In this document: positions 31,743-39,382 of the stretch, piece after piece
Layout: each line of letters begins with the position of its first letter
How positions within the stretch are numbered: position 1 is the stretch's first letter
DNA from: Akkermansiaceae bacterium UBA3385
GTDB taxonomy: Bacteria; Verrucomicrobiota; Verrucomicrobiia; Verrucomicrobiales; Akkermansiaceae
NCBI GenBank assembly: GCA_002358905.1
Contig: DEPT01000011.1
Span: 1-45,207 of the forward strand
Direction: 5' to 3'
Length of the DNA: 45,207 nucleotides
Notes under the pieces: model-generated
Told to the model about the DNA's origin: nothing
Seen by the model: the letters and a program-made list of their open reading frames with translations, nothing else
Database searches by the model: none
Translations under genes and position numbers: made by a program

Positions 31743-33926
31743 TCATTCTACAGGTAGAAAATCGGCAAAACCGGTTGCTCCGTCCACTCTGCTGGGTATG
31801 ACTTTGAGCCTTGCTCCCGGGTACAGGCATCGGGCGTCTGTGCTCGTCCATCGTTCTGCATGCCGTTCAAAGTACCACGATGTGTCCTTGGGTAAATCCG
31901 CCCCGGATACAAAACCTTTTACCTTGAGAAGAGGAACCTCCACAGCCATACCCTGTGGCCAGCAAGTCAGTACGACGGCGTCCCAGATTCGAGGATTCTG
32001 ACTTTCGCATTGGAGCTCCAGGAAGCGGCTCATCATACTTTGCTGTGCTTCATTTTCTGCGGCTGCGGAATTGCGCTCCGTTTCGGAAATATGGTCTGCA
32101 ATGGATGCGAGCGTTGCGGGCGAGGGCAGCGGTGCAGATGGTGTGCCGCTGAGCCGTGAGAAGGCCCGGTGAACCACAAGGTCGGCATATCGACGAATGG
32201 GACTTGTGAAATGGCAATAATCCCCTTTGGCTAAGCCGAAGTGCCCCATGGCATTCGGGGAATACCGGGCCCGCATCATGGCTCTGAGAAGTTGCACCTT
32301 GAGAATCTGTTCATCGGGGTGCCCTTCGATTTTATCCATCACGGCATTGAGTTCTTCACGGGTGGAAAGAGTTCCTGCCTTGATGCCATAGGCCTTGAGT
32401 TCCTGCGCCAGTTCATTCAGTTTTGCAGGGTCTGGAGCCTCGTGCACTCGGTAGATTGTCGGCAGACTGTGTGCATTGAGCGCATGGGCTACTGTTTCAT
32501 TGGCTATGAGCATGAATTCTTCTATCATCTGGTGAGATTCATCACTCGTTTCCACTTCCACGTCAACAGGTACGCCGTGGTCATCCGTAATGAGTCTCAT
32601 TTCCGGCATGTCGAGCCGTAGCGCGCCTGCTTCGAATCGTTTGCGTCGCAGGAGTGTTGCCAGTTTCCCAGCTTCAAGAATCATGGCATCCACTTCCGGA
32701 TCGCCCGTGCCGGATTTGCCTTGCAGCACCTCCAGGGCTTGTGGATAAGTAAGCCTTCGGCGTGAGCAGATAACGGCATCCTTGAACTCTGCTTTGAAAA
32801 CTTTTCCCTGGCGGTTAATCTGCATGAGACACAGCCTTGTGAGTCGGTCTTCTCCCTCCCGCAGGGAGCATATTCCATCACATAGCCGCGGGGGAAGCAT
32901 GGGCAGCACCCTGTCCGGCAGGTAGGTGGAATTACCACGTTCTCTGGCTTCTGTATCAAGAGCTGAACCAGGGCGCACATAGTGGCTTACGTCTGCAATA
33001 TGCACGGCCAGCTCCCAATTATTGCCATGGCGACTCACGGAAATGGCGTCATCGTAATCGCGTGCTGTTTCGGGGTCGATGGTGATGACACAACGTTGTC
33101 TCCAGTCCTCACGCTGTGAGATTTCCCTATCCCCGATTTCTGCCGGAATATGCTCTGATTCTTCCAGAACAGCAGAGGGAAACGTATCTGCCAGACTGTA
33201 TTTGTGCATAATGGTCGTAATCTGCACGCCGTCATCTTCCGGCCAGCCGAGAACTTGTATAATGTTGCCTGTGGCTTCGCTTTGCCCCAGAGGATAGCTC
33301 CGGGGCTCCACCACTACCACCATGCCTGGCAGTAATTCTGCCGGGGGTGGGGTGAGTAATCTCACCAATTCCGGGCTTGTGCGCCCATCGCCCACCATGA
33401 AACCATACCGTCCTGTTGACTTGTACGTCCCGACCCAGCGGTTGCGTCCACGCGATACGATTTCCAGCACTCTTACTTCCAAATGAGTTTCTCTGGCTTG
33501 AGTCCGGTGCCTGTTGCGTCTATCGCGTTGCGGAGCCTGAAGCCGGACGGAAACCTGTACCTTGTCACCATCCATGGCGCCATGGCTGCGGTAAGGTGAG
33601 ATCAGCAGTGCTCCTGTATCTTCTCCGGGGCGCAGCGTTGAAAGCTGTCGGGCCGACTCTGAATCAGGCACGTAGAATAATTTGCTTCCTCTCTGGGATA
33701 TACGCCCGGTAAGTGGTCCTCCTTGTAATTTACGCAGCACATACAGACTTTTACGTAACTTCATCAGCTGACCTTTTTTTACGCCATTTGCCAGCACCGT
33801 TTTCAGCTCACTGCGTTGGGATGGGGGCAATCCCATGCCTCTGGCTATATCAACCATTTCCTGTGGTTCATAACCGGGGGCAGACAGATATTCGTAAAGG
33901 GCTTCGCTAAGGGAATGGTGCATCAT
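31743..33926 (-). CDS. rnr: Ribonuclease R (RNB-family exoribonuclease)
   Basis: A 727-residue 3'-5' exoribonuclease for structured RNA and mRNA decay. It contains an N-terminal winged-helix/cold-shock region (to about 240), then the RNB domain with the metal-binding IDPETARDYDDAISV motif, HIADVSHYVRPGS, RGNSTYLPDRVLPMLP, IEEFMLIANE and HFTSPIRRYADLVVHR. A C-terminal S1-like domain ends near the stop. The usual basic tail of E. coli RNase R is missing. ATG 33923 is an alternative start. It is convergent with the GH123-type gene (9-nt gap) and divergent from the PP2C gene. Confidence 0.93.
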   Translation of the reverse strand: MMHHSLSEALYEYLSAPGYEPQEMVDIARGMGLPPSQRSELKTVLANGVKKGQLMKLRKSLYVLRKLQGGPLTGRISQRGSKLFYVPDSESARQLSTLRPGEDTGALLISPYRSHGAMDGDKVQVSVRLQAPQRDRRNRHRTQARETHLEVRVLEIVSRGRNRWVGTYKSTGRYGFMVGDGRTSPELVRLLTPPPAELLPGMVVVVEPRSYPLGQSEATGNIIQVLGWPEDDGVQITTIMHKYSLADTFPSAVLEESEHIPAEIGDREISQREDWRQRCVITIDPETARDYDDAISVSRHGNNWELAVHIADVSHYVRPGSALDTEARERGNSTYLPDRVLPMLPPRLCDGICSLREGEDRLTRLCLMQINRQGKVFKAEFKDAVICSRRRLTYPQALEVLQGKSGTGDPEVDAMILEAGKLATLLRRKRFEAGALRLDMPEMRLITDDHGVPVDVEVETSDESHQMIEEFMLIANETVAHALNAHSLPTIYRVHEAPDPAKLNELAQELKAYGIKAGTLSTREELNAVMDKIEGHPDEQILKVQLLRAMMRARYSPNAMGHFGLAKGDYCHFTSPIRRYADLVVHRAFSRLSGTPSAPLPSPATLASIADHISETERNSAAAENEAQQSMMSRFLELQCESQNPRIWDAVVLTCWPQGMAVEVPLLKVKGFVSGADLPKDTSWYFERHAERWTSTDARCLYPGARLKVIPSRVDGATGFADFLPVE

Positions 33927-33937
33927 GGTGTGTGCTT

Positions 33938-33966
33938 ATACTAGCACAGCATAGCCCGGCATTCAA
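33938..33966 (-). promoter_or_regulatory. Promoter of the RNase R gene
   Basis: Minus strand: TTGAAT (33966-33961), 17-bp spacer, TAGTAT (33943-33938), then 11 nt to ATG 33926. A leader of about 4 nt is expected. Confidence 0.6.
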
Positions 33967-33996
33967 TCAGAAGCTTTCTTTTATAACCATTTTTAC

Positions 33997-34025
33997 TTGC
34001 AACTTGCATATATCTGTGTTAATAA
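33997..34025 (+). promoter_or_regulatory. Promoter of the PP2C phosphatase gene
   Basis: TTGCAA (33997-34002), 17-bp spacer, TAATAA (34020-34025), then 12 nt to ATG 34038. The -10 match is imperfect. Confidence 0.45.
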
Positions 34026-34037
34026 GAGTAGAAACAC

Positions 34038-34760
34038 ATGATTGCAAAAGCTGCACAGTGGATTGGTATGCGCCGTAAGCAGGAGGACTCCTACGTGGTT
34101 AAGTTTTTCCGCGAGGGGGTGCTTGCTATTGTTTGTGATGGTATGGGCGGGCATCATGATGGGGCGCTTGCTTCTACTCTTGCTTCAGAGTCCTTTCTGA
34201 AATCTTTTGAGAAAAACGATTCCTTGCCTGTCCCCCAGCGACTGCGTGTTGCCTTGGATGATGCGAATGAAGCGGTGCGTAAATCTTTTGAGAGCCGTGG
34301 CATCTATGGAGGTACAACCTTGCTTGCTGCTTTTGCGGGTTCGTCTGTGCTGCGGTGGGTCAGTGTAGGGGATTCCGCGTTGTACCTGTGGCGTGGCGGA
34401 CGGCTGATGCGCCTGAATCAGGATCACTCGTACCGGGATATATACCGGGCGTACATAGGTGCTGGTATGACGGCAAAGGAAGCGTTGCGCCGCGGACATG
34501 TGCTTCGTACGGCTATAACGGGTGAATCGCTGGATCTGGTGGATGCTCCCAGCATTCCTTATCCGCTGATGCCTGGCGACCGTGTGGTCCTGACAACGGA
34601 CGGCTGTGAGGAAATCCTTGATCCGGAGATGCTGACACATGTAGGCCGTTCCATCCTGAATAAGCGTGAGGGGAGTCTGCCCGTGGCAATCATTGAGGCT
34701 TGTCAGGCACTGGAAGACCCCTGCGCTGATAATGCTACCATTGTTTCTATTGACATATAA
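34038..34760 (+). CDS. PP2C-family serine/threonine phosphatase
   Basis: A 240-residue stand-alone PPM/PP2C phosphatase that removes phosphate from Ser/Thr residues with two metal ions. Motifs: RRKQEDSYVV (RxxNED-like), IVCDGMGGHHDG, GGTTLLAAF, WVSVGDSALYLWR, LTTDGC and the terminal DNATIVSI. No membrane or sensor domain is present. It would counteract Ser/Thr kinases; the only kinase-like protein in the window (39383-40111) lacks catalytic residues. Twenty-seven nt separate its stop from the first possible SOD start, so the two may be co-transcribed. Confidence 0.92.
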   Translation: MIAKAAQWIGMRRKQEDSYVVKFFREGVLAIVCDGMGGHHDGALASTLASESFLKSFEKNDSLPVPQRLRVALDDANEAVRKSFESRGIYGGTTLLAAFAGSSVLRWVSVGDSALYLWRGGRLMRLNQDHSYRDIYRAYIGAGMTAKEALRRGHVLRTAITGESLDLVDAPSIPYPLMPGDRVVLTTDGCEEILDPEMLTHVGRSILNKREGSLPVAIIEACQALEDPCADNATIVSIDI

Positions 34761-34801
34761 CAATTACTGAATCTGTCTTTCTGCAGGTGTGTCATTCCTG
34801 C

Positions 34802-35467
34802 ATGGACACGATTTGCTTATGTGTTGGATATAAAGATGGCCACTACGTGTTGCCACCTCTGCCTTACGATGCCACTGCTCTGGAGCCGCTGCTAGACGCA
34901 GAAACGGTGATGCTGCACCACGCCCGCCACCATGCAGCGTATGTGGCTGGTGCTAATGCCGCAGCAGAAATGATGCGACAGGTTGCGGATGCTGAGTTGC
35001 CGGAATCCATGGCCAGTACAGCCGCTGGAAATCTGGCATTTAATCTTGCCGGTCACATGCTGCACATGATGTATTGGGGCAATTTATCACCCTGCACCGG
35101 GCAGCGTCCGTGCTGTGAACTGGCAGAGGCAATCAATAGAGATTTCGGTTCGTATGATGGTTTTGTCCGCGTATTCCGCAACGTGGCTACAGGAGTGCAG
35201 GGAGGCGGCTGGGCTATTCTGGCGAAGGATGCGGTCAGCCACCGCCTTGTTGTGCTTGGTGCACAGCGGCATCAGGATGCCTTGTTGCCGCGCATGCATC
35301 CGCTTCTGGTTTGCGATGTGTGGGAACACGCTTACTATCTGCGTTATGCAAACAACAGAGCCGGGTATGTAGATGCTTTCCTGAACCAGATTTGCTGGCG
35401 CACTGTAGCAAAACGTTTTAACTGCCACCACAACAATGGATGCTGCCAATCAAAAACCGCAGAATAA
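34802..35467 (+). CDS. Superoxide dismutase, Mn-type, with Cys/His tail
   Basis: 221 residues of the Fe/Mn superoxide dismutase family, converting superoxide to peroxide and oxygen. Ligands are visible: His in VMLHHARHHAAYV, His in LAGHMLHMMYWGNL, and Asp/His in CDVWEHAYYLRY. The Gly in AGH and the Gln in HQD match the Mn-type outer-sphere pattern, so Mn or cambialistic use is more likely than strict Fe; metal identity is inferred. Unusual features are an N-terminal extension with Cys residues (MDTICLCVGYKDGH) and a C-terminal tail KRFNCHHNNGCCQSKTAE that could bind metal. A GTG at 34787 is an alternative start. The 3' end overlaps the next gene by 32 nt. Confidence 0.92.
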   Translation: MDTICLCVGYKDGHYVLPPLPYDATALEPLLDAETVMLHHARHHAAYVAGANAAAEMMRQVADAELPESMASTAAGNLAFNLAGHMLHMMYWGNLSPCTGQRPCCELAEAINRDFGSYDGFVRVFRNVATGVQGGGWAILAKDAVSHRLVVLGAQRHQDALLPRMHPLLVCDVWEHAYYLRYANNRAGYVDAFLNQICWRTVAKRFNCHHNNGCCQSKTAE

Positions 35468-36008
35468 CTGTGGGTGTTCGTGTCGGAGGTGGATGGCTCG
35501 CCCCTGGGTGGCTGGTGTCCTTGCCTTGCTGGAACTCGTGCTGGGCTTTATCCTCCTGAGTTTTCCGATGATGCTTGGCTTGTCCGCTGTATGGGTAGGA
35601 GGTTTTGTTCTAGCCGTGGCTGGTCTGGTGCGTCTGATTCAGTGCATTATGCAGAGGGCAAATCGCTGGTGGAACTTGCTGGCGGCTGTGCTGTATCTGC
35701 TTGTGGGCGTGTTTACAGTACTGATGCCTGTGCTTTCCCTGGAGTGGTGGACCCTGGTCATCGGTGCCTGTCTGCTCACTGCGGGCATCATGCGCATGGG
35801 GGTGGCTATTGGCATGTGGAATACGCCTGGGCGTTTCTGGCGCGTTTTTAACGCGCTGGTCTCCCTTGTGCTGGGAGTGATGATTATCTGGGGCTGGCCT
35901 GAATCCTCTGCCTGGTTAATAGGCACCTTGATTGCAGTTGAGATGATATTCTCCGGTTGGACGCTGATGTTCCTGGCAATAGCGCCAAGAGGAGGGGCGC
36001 GTGCTTAA
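35436..36008 (+). CDS. HdeD/DUF308-family membrane protein
   Basis: 190 residues with six hydrophobic helices (for example AGVLALLELVLGFILLSFP, GGFVLAVAGLVRLIQ, NLLAAVLYLLVGVFTVLMPV, WTLVIGACLLTAGIMRM, LVSLVLGVMIIWGWP and LIGTLIAVEMIFSGWTLMFL). The layout and length match HdeD, linked to acid resistance in E. coli, though the biochemical role is unknown. The N-terminus before the first helix is Cys-rich (NNCGCSCRRW) and is encoded within the SOD gene's end. ATG 35493 would give a shorter protein without it and has GGAGG just upstream. The overlap with the SOD gene suggests a shared stress role. Confidence 0.88.
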   Translation: MDAANQKPQNNCGCSCRRWMARPWVAGVLALLELVLGFILLSFPMMLGLSAVWVGGFVLAVAGLVRLIQCIMQRANRWWNLLAAVLYLLVGVFTVLMPVLSLEWWTLVIGACLLTAGIMRMGVAIGMWNTPGRFWRVFNALVSLVLGVMIIWGWPESSAWLIGTLIAVEMIFSGWTLMFLAIAPRGGARA

Positions 36009-37060
36009 TGAGCAGCTTCAATGGCCTGCCGCATGCAGGCCATTTTATTTTCTGTTTCCTGCCATTCCTGTTCCTCATCGGAATCCGGCATCAGCCCTCC
36101 GCCCGCGTAGAGTCTGCAACAACCAGGGAATATCTGCATGCAACGCAATGAGACGTACAGTTGGAGGGAACCATTACCCCACGGCCCCACATGACCCGCA
36201 CTGTTTCCCCACGGACCCAGGTAGCCTGCGTAGCAGGATCGGTCGATATCCGGGTACTGCCGCAGTACCTGGCGGGCCTCCGCCACGGGTGAACCACAGA
36301 CTGCCGGGGTGGGATGCAGCTGATCCAGCAGTGCGAGAAGCCTACCGGGTGGCATATGGAAGCTGAAACGGGTGCAAAGGTGTTCAATGCGCCCGGCGCG
36401 GAGATTTTCCAGCGGCGATTCTTCAATCTGGTCAGCCAGCGGGGAGAGCACTTCACGTATAAAGTCGGTCACCAGCGCCTGTTCCTGGCGGTTCTTGGTA
36501 TCCCAGGGCAGGAGATTGGGTATGCGGGTTCCGGCCAGCGCCATGGTATGCCAGTACTCACCGCTGCCGGTGATGAGCTGTTCCGGCGTGCAGAACAGCC
36601 ATGTGCCATATTGAGGGGTGTGCACCAGCGCTTTGAAGGCGTTAGGATTCTGCTCGCAGGCTGCTGCAAATGCTTTGCTGGGAGAAAAACCTGGCCCGGT
36701 TTCGACATCTGCCGTGCGGGCTAATACAATCTTGCGAACCTTGCCGCTTTTGATGAAGCCTGTGTATAAGGAGAACAGCCCTGCATATTGCCCTCGTGTG
36801 GTGGCGGCATCGGTGTAATTTATGCTCATTTCTGCCCAGGCATCGGGCAATGGAACTTCCTGCAGCTCGGCAGGGATGAACAGGCTCTTGGCTTCAAATG
36901 TGGCAATCAGGAAGCCATTCTTGAAGATGGGGTCATCCTCGGTGCGGCCATCGGCTGCCATGCAGAAAACAGGCTGTGTTTCCCCCGGCAGACAATAGAG
37001 CGCGAAAGCGCATTGCCGCAGGCAAAGGGCGTCAATCCTGTTTCCCATGGGGATGAGCAT
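36005..37060 (-). CDS. menF: Isochorismate synthase (MenF/EntC type)
   Basis: A 351-residue chorismate-utilising enzyme making isochorismate, the entry to menaquinone synthesis. Conserved parts: KVRKIVLARTADVE (general base Lys), ALAGTRIPN, HLCTRFSF, HPTPAVCGSPVAEARQVL, and YAGGGLMPDSDEEQEWQETENKM with the Mg-binding Glu residues. Between YAGY and SLRCM the usual G-W/Y loop is longer and contains GPWGN twice, ten residues apart, an apparent small internal duplication. ATG 37048 is an alternative start. No other men genes are adjacent. The final codons overlap the HdeD gene end by 4 nt. Siderophore use cannot be excluded, but no NRPS genes are seen. Confidence 0.9.
   Translation of the reverse strand: MLIPMGNRIDALCLRQCAFALYCLPGETQPVFCMAADGRTEDDPIFKNGFLIATFEAKSLFIPAELQEVPLPDAWAEMSINYTDAATTRGQYAGLFSLYTGFIKSGKVRKIVLARTADVETGPGFSPSKAFAAACEQNPNAFKALVHTPQYGTWLFCTPEQLITGSGEYWHTMALAGTRIPNLLPWDTKNRQEQALVTDFIREVLSPLADQIEESPLENLRAGRIEHLCTRFSFHMPPGRLLALLDQLHPTPAVCGSPVAEARQVLRQYPDIDRSCYAGYLGPWGNSAGHVGPWGNGSLQLYVSLRCMQIFPGCCRLYAGGGLMPDSDEEQEWQETENKMACMRQAIEAAH
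36021..36043 (+). terminator. Terminator of the SOD-HdeD transcript, inside menF
   Basis: ATGGCCTGC (36021-36029), loop CGCAT, GCAGGCCAT (36035-36043), then TTTATTTTC on the plus strand. It sits 12 nt after the HdeD gene stop but within the last codons of the antisense menF gene, so one sequence serves as coding DNA and as terminator. Confidence 0.75.
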
Positions 37061-37102
37061 GGGCGCTACTATACACCTATCCGGTTATTTTGGCAACCTT
37101 TT

Positions 37103-37822
37103 TCAGCTCCACTGCACTTCAATCTCTGCGCGGACGCCTTCGGCGGAATTAATGATGTGGCGGGTGAAGTTGCCAGAGCGGTAGTGCTGTATCTCTACCT
37201 CTGCACCCAGCATGCACTCCTTGCGGAAGGTGAGATGGAAGCGGGCTGGTGCCCCCTCGGGGGTATGCTCAGCGGGCAGTGTATCCAGAGCCCAGATGAG
37301 GTAGGCGCTGTTGTTGATGTGCCCGTTGAAGTCGACATCGCGGCGGGCTGCAGTGTGGGAAACGGAACATACCGGGGCTTCATCCCACGCGGGACACTCC
37401 AGCGGTGTGGTGATGGCGGGACAATCAATATCCTTGAACGCGAACTCCATGCGCTTCAGCGGGAAAGGACGGCGGGTGGTGATGTCGATGAGCACCCACA
37501 TCAGGTCAGCGCGCGCAAGCACGTTGCCATCCTTGTCGGTCATTTCCACAAAACGTCGGGCTTGCAGGGGACTTGCCTGTCCGGTGTTGGTGCGCAGGGT
37601 GATGCTTTCTTTCCATCCCGGACGGCGGAATAATTCATAATTTCCCTGAGTCTCTACCCATATTTTATGATTTCTTACAGCCCAGCCGAAGCCCATGTCA
37701 TGCAGGTCTGCATGCTCCTCTGCCATTTCCTGACACAGATGCAGAAAAAATTCAGGTTTCATCAGGTGGTCCTCAGAGCATTCGTAGCTGGTAATGGTAT
37801 GAGTCAGAGAGAAGTCGTCCAT
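37103..37822 (-). CDS. Acyl-ACP thioesterase (FatA-like double hotdog)
   Basis: A 239-residue protein of the acyl-ACP thioesterase family, which releases fatty acids from acyl carrier protein. Two hotdog halves are seen: the first contains YECSEDHLMKPEFFLHLCQEMAEEH and WVETQGNYELFRRPGW, the second RRDVDFNGHINNSAYLIWALD (Asn-x-His-x-Asn catalytic region). Length is as in bacterial members. ATG 37822 is chosen over an in-frame codon 16 positions upstream because of the promoter. It is 42 nt upstream of menF on the same strand, so they probably form an operon. A thioesterase step exists in menaquinone synthesis (DHNA-CoA), but this family usually acts on acyl-ACP. Confidence 0.88.
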   Translation of the reverse strand: MDDFSLTHTITSYECSEDHLMKPEFFLHLCQEMAEEHADLHDMGFGWAVRNHKIWVETQGNYELFRRPGWKESITLRTNTGQASPLQARRFVEMTDKDGNVLARADLMWVLIDITTRRPFPLKRMEFAFKDIDCPAITTPLECPAWDEAPVCSVSHTAARRDVDFNGHINNSAYLIWALDTLPAEHTPEGAPARFHLTFRKECMLGAEVEIQHYRSGNFTRHIINSAEGVRAEIEVQWS

Positions 37823-37829
37823 AGAGTTG

Positions 37830-37858
37830 ACTCTAGCATAATTGCGCAGAGGAGTCAA
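37830..37858 (-). promoter_or_regulatory. Promoter of the acyl-ACP thioesterase-menF operon
   Basis: Minus strand: TTGACT (37858-37853), 17-bp spacer, TAGAGT (37835-37830), then 7 nt to ATG 37822. An inverted repeat, TTGACTC (37827-37833) and GAGTCAA (37852-37858), covers both boxes and could be an operator. Confidence 0.65.
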
Positions 37859-37863
37859 TATTA

Positions 37864-37892
37864 TTGACAAAAGCGAGTGTTTTTGCGAGTAT
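37864..37892 (+). promoter_or_regulatory. Promoter of the fucosidase gene
   Basis: TTGACA (37864-37869), 17-bp spacer, GAGTAT (37887-37892), then 8 nt to ATG 37901. It lies back to back with the divergent thioesterase promoter (the -35 boxes are 5 nt apart). The -10 match is weak. Confidence 0.5.
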
Positions 37893-37900
37893 TATTAAAG

Positions 37901-39370
37901 ATGAGAGTTCGTAATCTACTTTACATGTTAGCAGGTGCAGCGTTTGTAGCTGGCATGAGCCCTGCGGTTGAGACAGCCGCTCCGGAGCCCGCAGTCGCAG
38001 CTCCAGTGCAGGAGTCCAAGGAGCAGCGCGATGCCCGCATGAAATGGTGGCGGGATGCTAAGTTTGGTATGTTCATTCATTACGGACTTTATTCAGGGCT
38101 GGCCGGTTATTTTCAGAATGTTCCGGGTGGCGGTGAATGGATACAGTGCAATCTCGGTTTAGATACTGATACTTATGCTGCTGAAACGCTTCCGCTGTTT
38201 CAACCTGCTCCGGGGTGTACCGAAGCATGGGCGCAACTTGCCAAGGAGGCCGGCTGCCGTTATATGGTGCTGACATCTAAGCACCATGAAGGTTTTGCTT
38301 TGTTCGATGCATGTAATTCAGATTACTGTTCAGGCAAACTGCTGGGGCGTGACCTGGTGAAGGAGTTTGCTGATTCTGCCCGCAAAGCAGGCATGAAGGT
38401 TGGTTTATACCACAGCGTGATTGACTGGCACCAGAAGGATTATGATAACACCATCTGTCCGGATTTGTGTTATCCTGTGGGGCAGGCTGCCATGCTGGCA
38501 GAAAAACAGGTGCCGCGCAATCAAGCTGCTTATCAGGAATACCTTCACACGCAGGTGCGCCAGCTGGTGCGAAATTACGGTCCTATTGACATCATGTGGT
38601 GGGATTACTCCCAGGGGGCTGCAGAGGGTGAAGCCTGGAAAGCCCGCGAGCTCATGCAGATTTGCCGGGATGCCAATCCGGGGGTGTTGTTCAACAACCG
38701 TCTATATTCCTTCAGTGGTTTTGACCCTGCAGAAGATGGTAAGGCTCTGGATTTTTCCAAGGGTGATTTTTCCACACCGGAGAAGCGGATTCCTCGTGAA
38801 GGGTACCCTGGCCGCGATTGGGAGGCATGCATGACCATTGGTAATCGCTGGGGATACCACCGGGATGACTTCCTGAACTACAAGAGCCCGGAGAAGATTA
38901 TTCTTCAGCTGCAGGAATGTGCTGCTAAAGGCGGTAATCTGTTGTTAAATATCGGCCCCAAGGCGGATGGTTCCATTCCCGAAGGTCAGATTGAGGTGTT
39001 TAAGCGTGTTGGCGCTTGGATGAAGGTAAATGGGGAATCTGTTTATGAGAGCCGCCCGCTGGGCAAGGCGTTGGATTTACCCGAGGAATTGTCGGGCTCC
39101 ATTGTGTGGGATGATATCTATATCTTCCTTCCAAAACGGGAATCCGGTGAGGAGGAGATGGATTATGTCTTCAGTTTTCCGGCAAACCAGGTGAATGCAG
39201 TTTATCCCACGATTCTGGGTCAGGAAGATTGTGAAGTGACAATGGAGCGAGTCGAAGAAAAGGATGAGGATGGAGAAGTCCAGTATTATCTGGATATTAC
39301 CGTTCCGGCAGAGGCCTGGCACAATGCCGTGGAGGGGCTTCCCGTCCTCAAACTCGGTTACGATGGTTAA
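37901..39370 (+). CDS. Secreted alpha-L-fucosidase (GH29)
   Basis: 489 residues with a signal peptide (MRVRNLLYMLAGAAFVAGM) and an Ala/Pro-rich linker. The GH29 catalytic barrel shows WWRDAKFGMFIHYGLYS, YMVLTSKHHEGFALFD, GLYHSVIDWH, the nucleophile Asp235 in IDIMWWDYSQ, and later GNLLLNIGPKADGSIPE. It cleaves alpha-linked fucose from host glycans such as mucin or milk oligosaccharides. Its C-terminal beta domain ends with an acidic stretch. ATG 37901 is preferred over an in-frame codon at 37877, because the latter lies inside the promoter spacer. It is 12 nt upstream of the kinase-like gene. Confidence 0.95.
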   Translation: MRVRNLLYMLAGAAFVAGMSPAVETAAPEPAVAAPVQESKEQRDARMKWWRDAKFGMFIHYGLYSGLAGYFQNVPGGGEWIQCNLGLDTDTYAAETLPLFQPAPGCTEAWAQLAKEAGCRYMVLTSKHHEGFALFDACNSDYCSGKLLGRDLVKEFADSARKAGMKVGLYHSVIDWHQKDYDNTICPDLCYPVGQAAMLAEKQVPRNQAAYQEYLHTQVRQLVRNYGPIDIMWWDYSQGAAEGEAWKARELMQICRDANPGVLFNNRLYSFSGFDPAEDGKALDFSKGDFSTPEKRIPREGYPGRDWEACMTIGNRWGYHRDDFLNYKSPEKIILQLQECAAKGGNLLLNIGPKADGSIPEGQIEVFKRVGAWMKVNGESVYESRPLGKALDLPEELSGSIVWDDIYIFLPKRESGEEEMDYVFSFPANQVNAVYPTILGQEDCEVTMERVEEKDEDGEVQYYLDITVPAEAWHNAVEGLPVLKLGYDG

Positions 39371-39382
39371 CCTTATCATACG

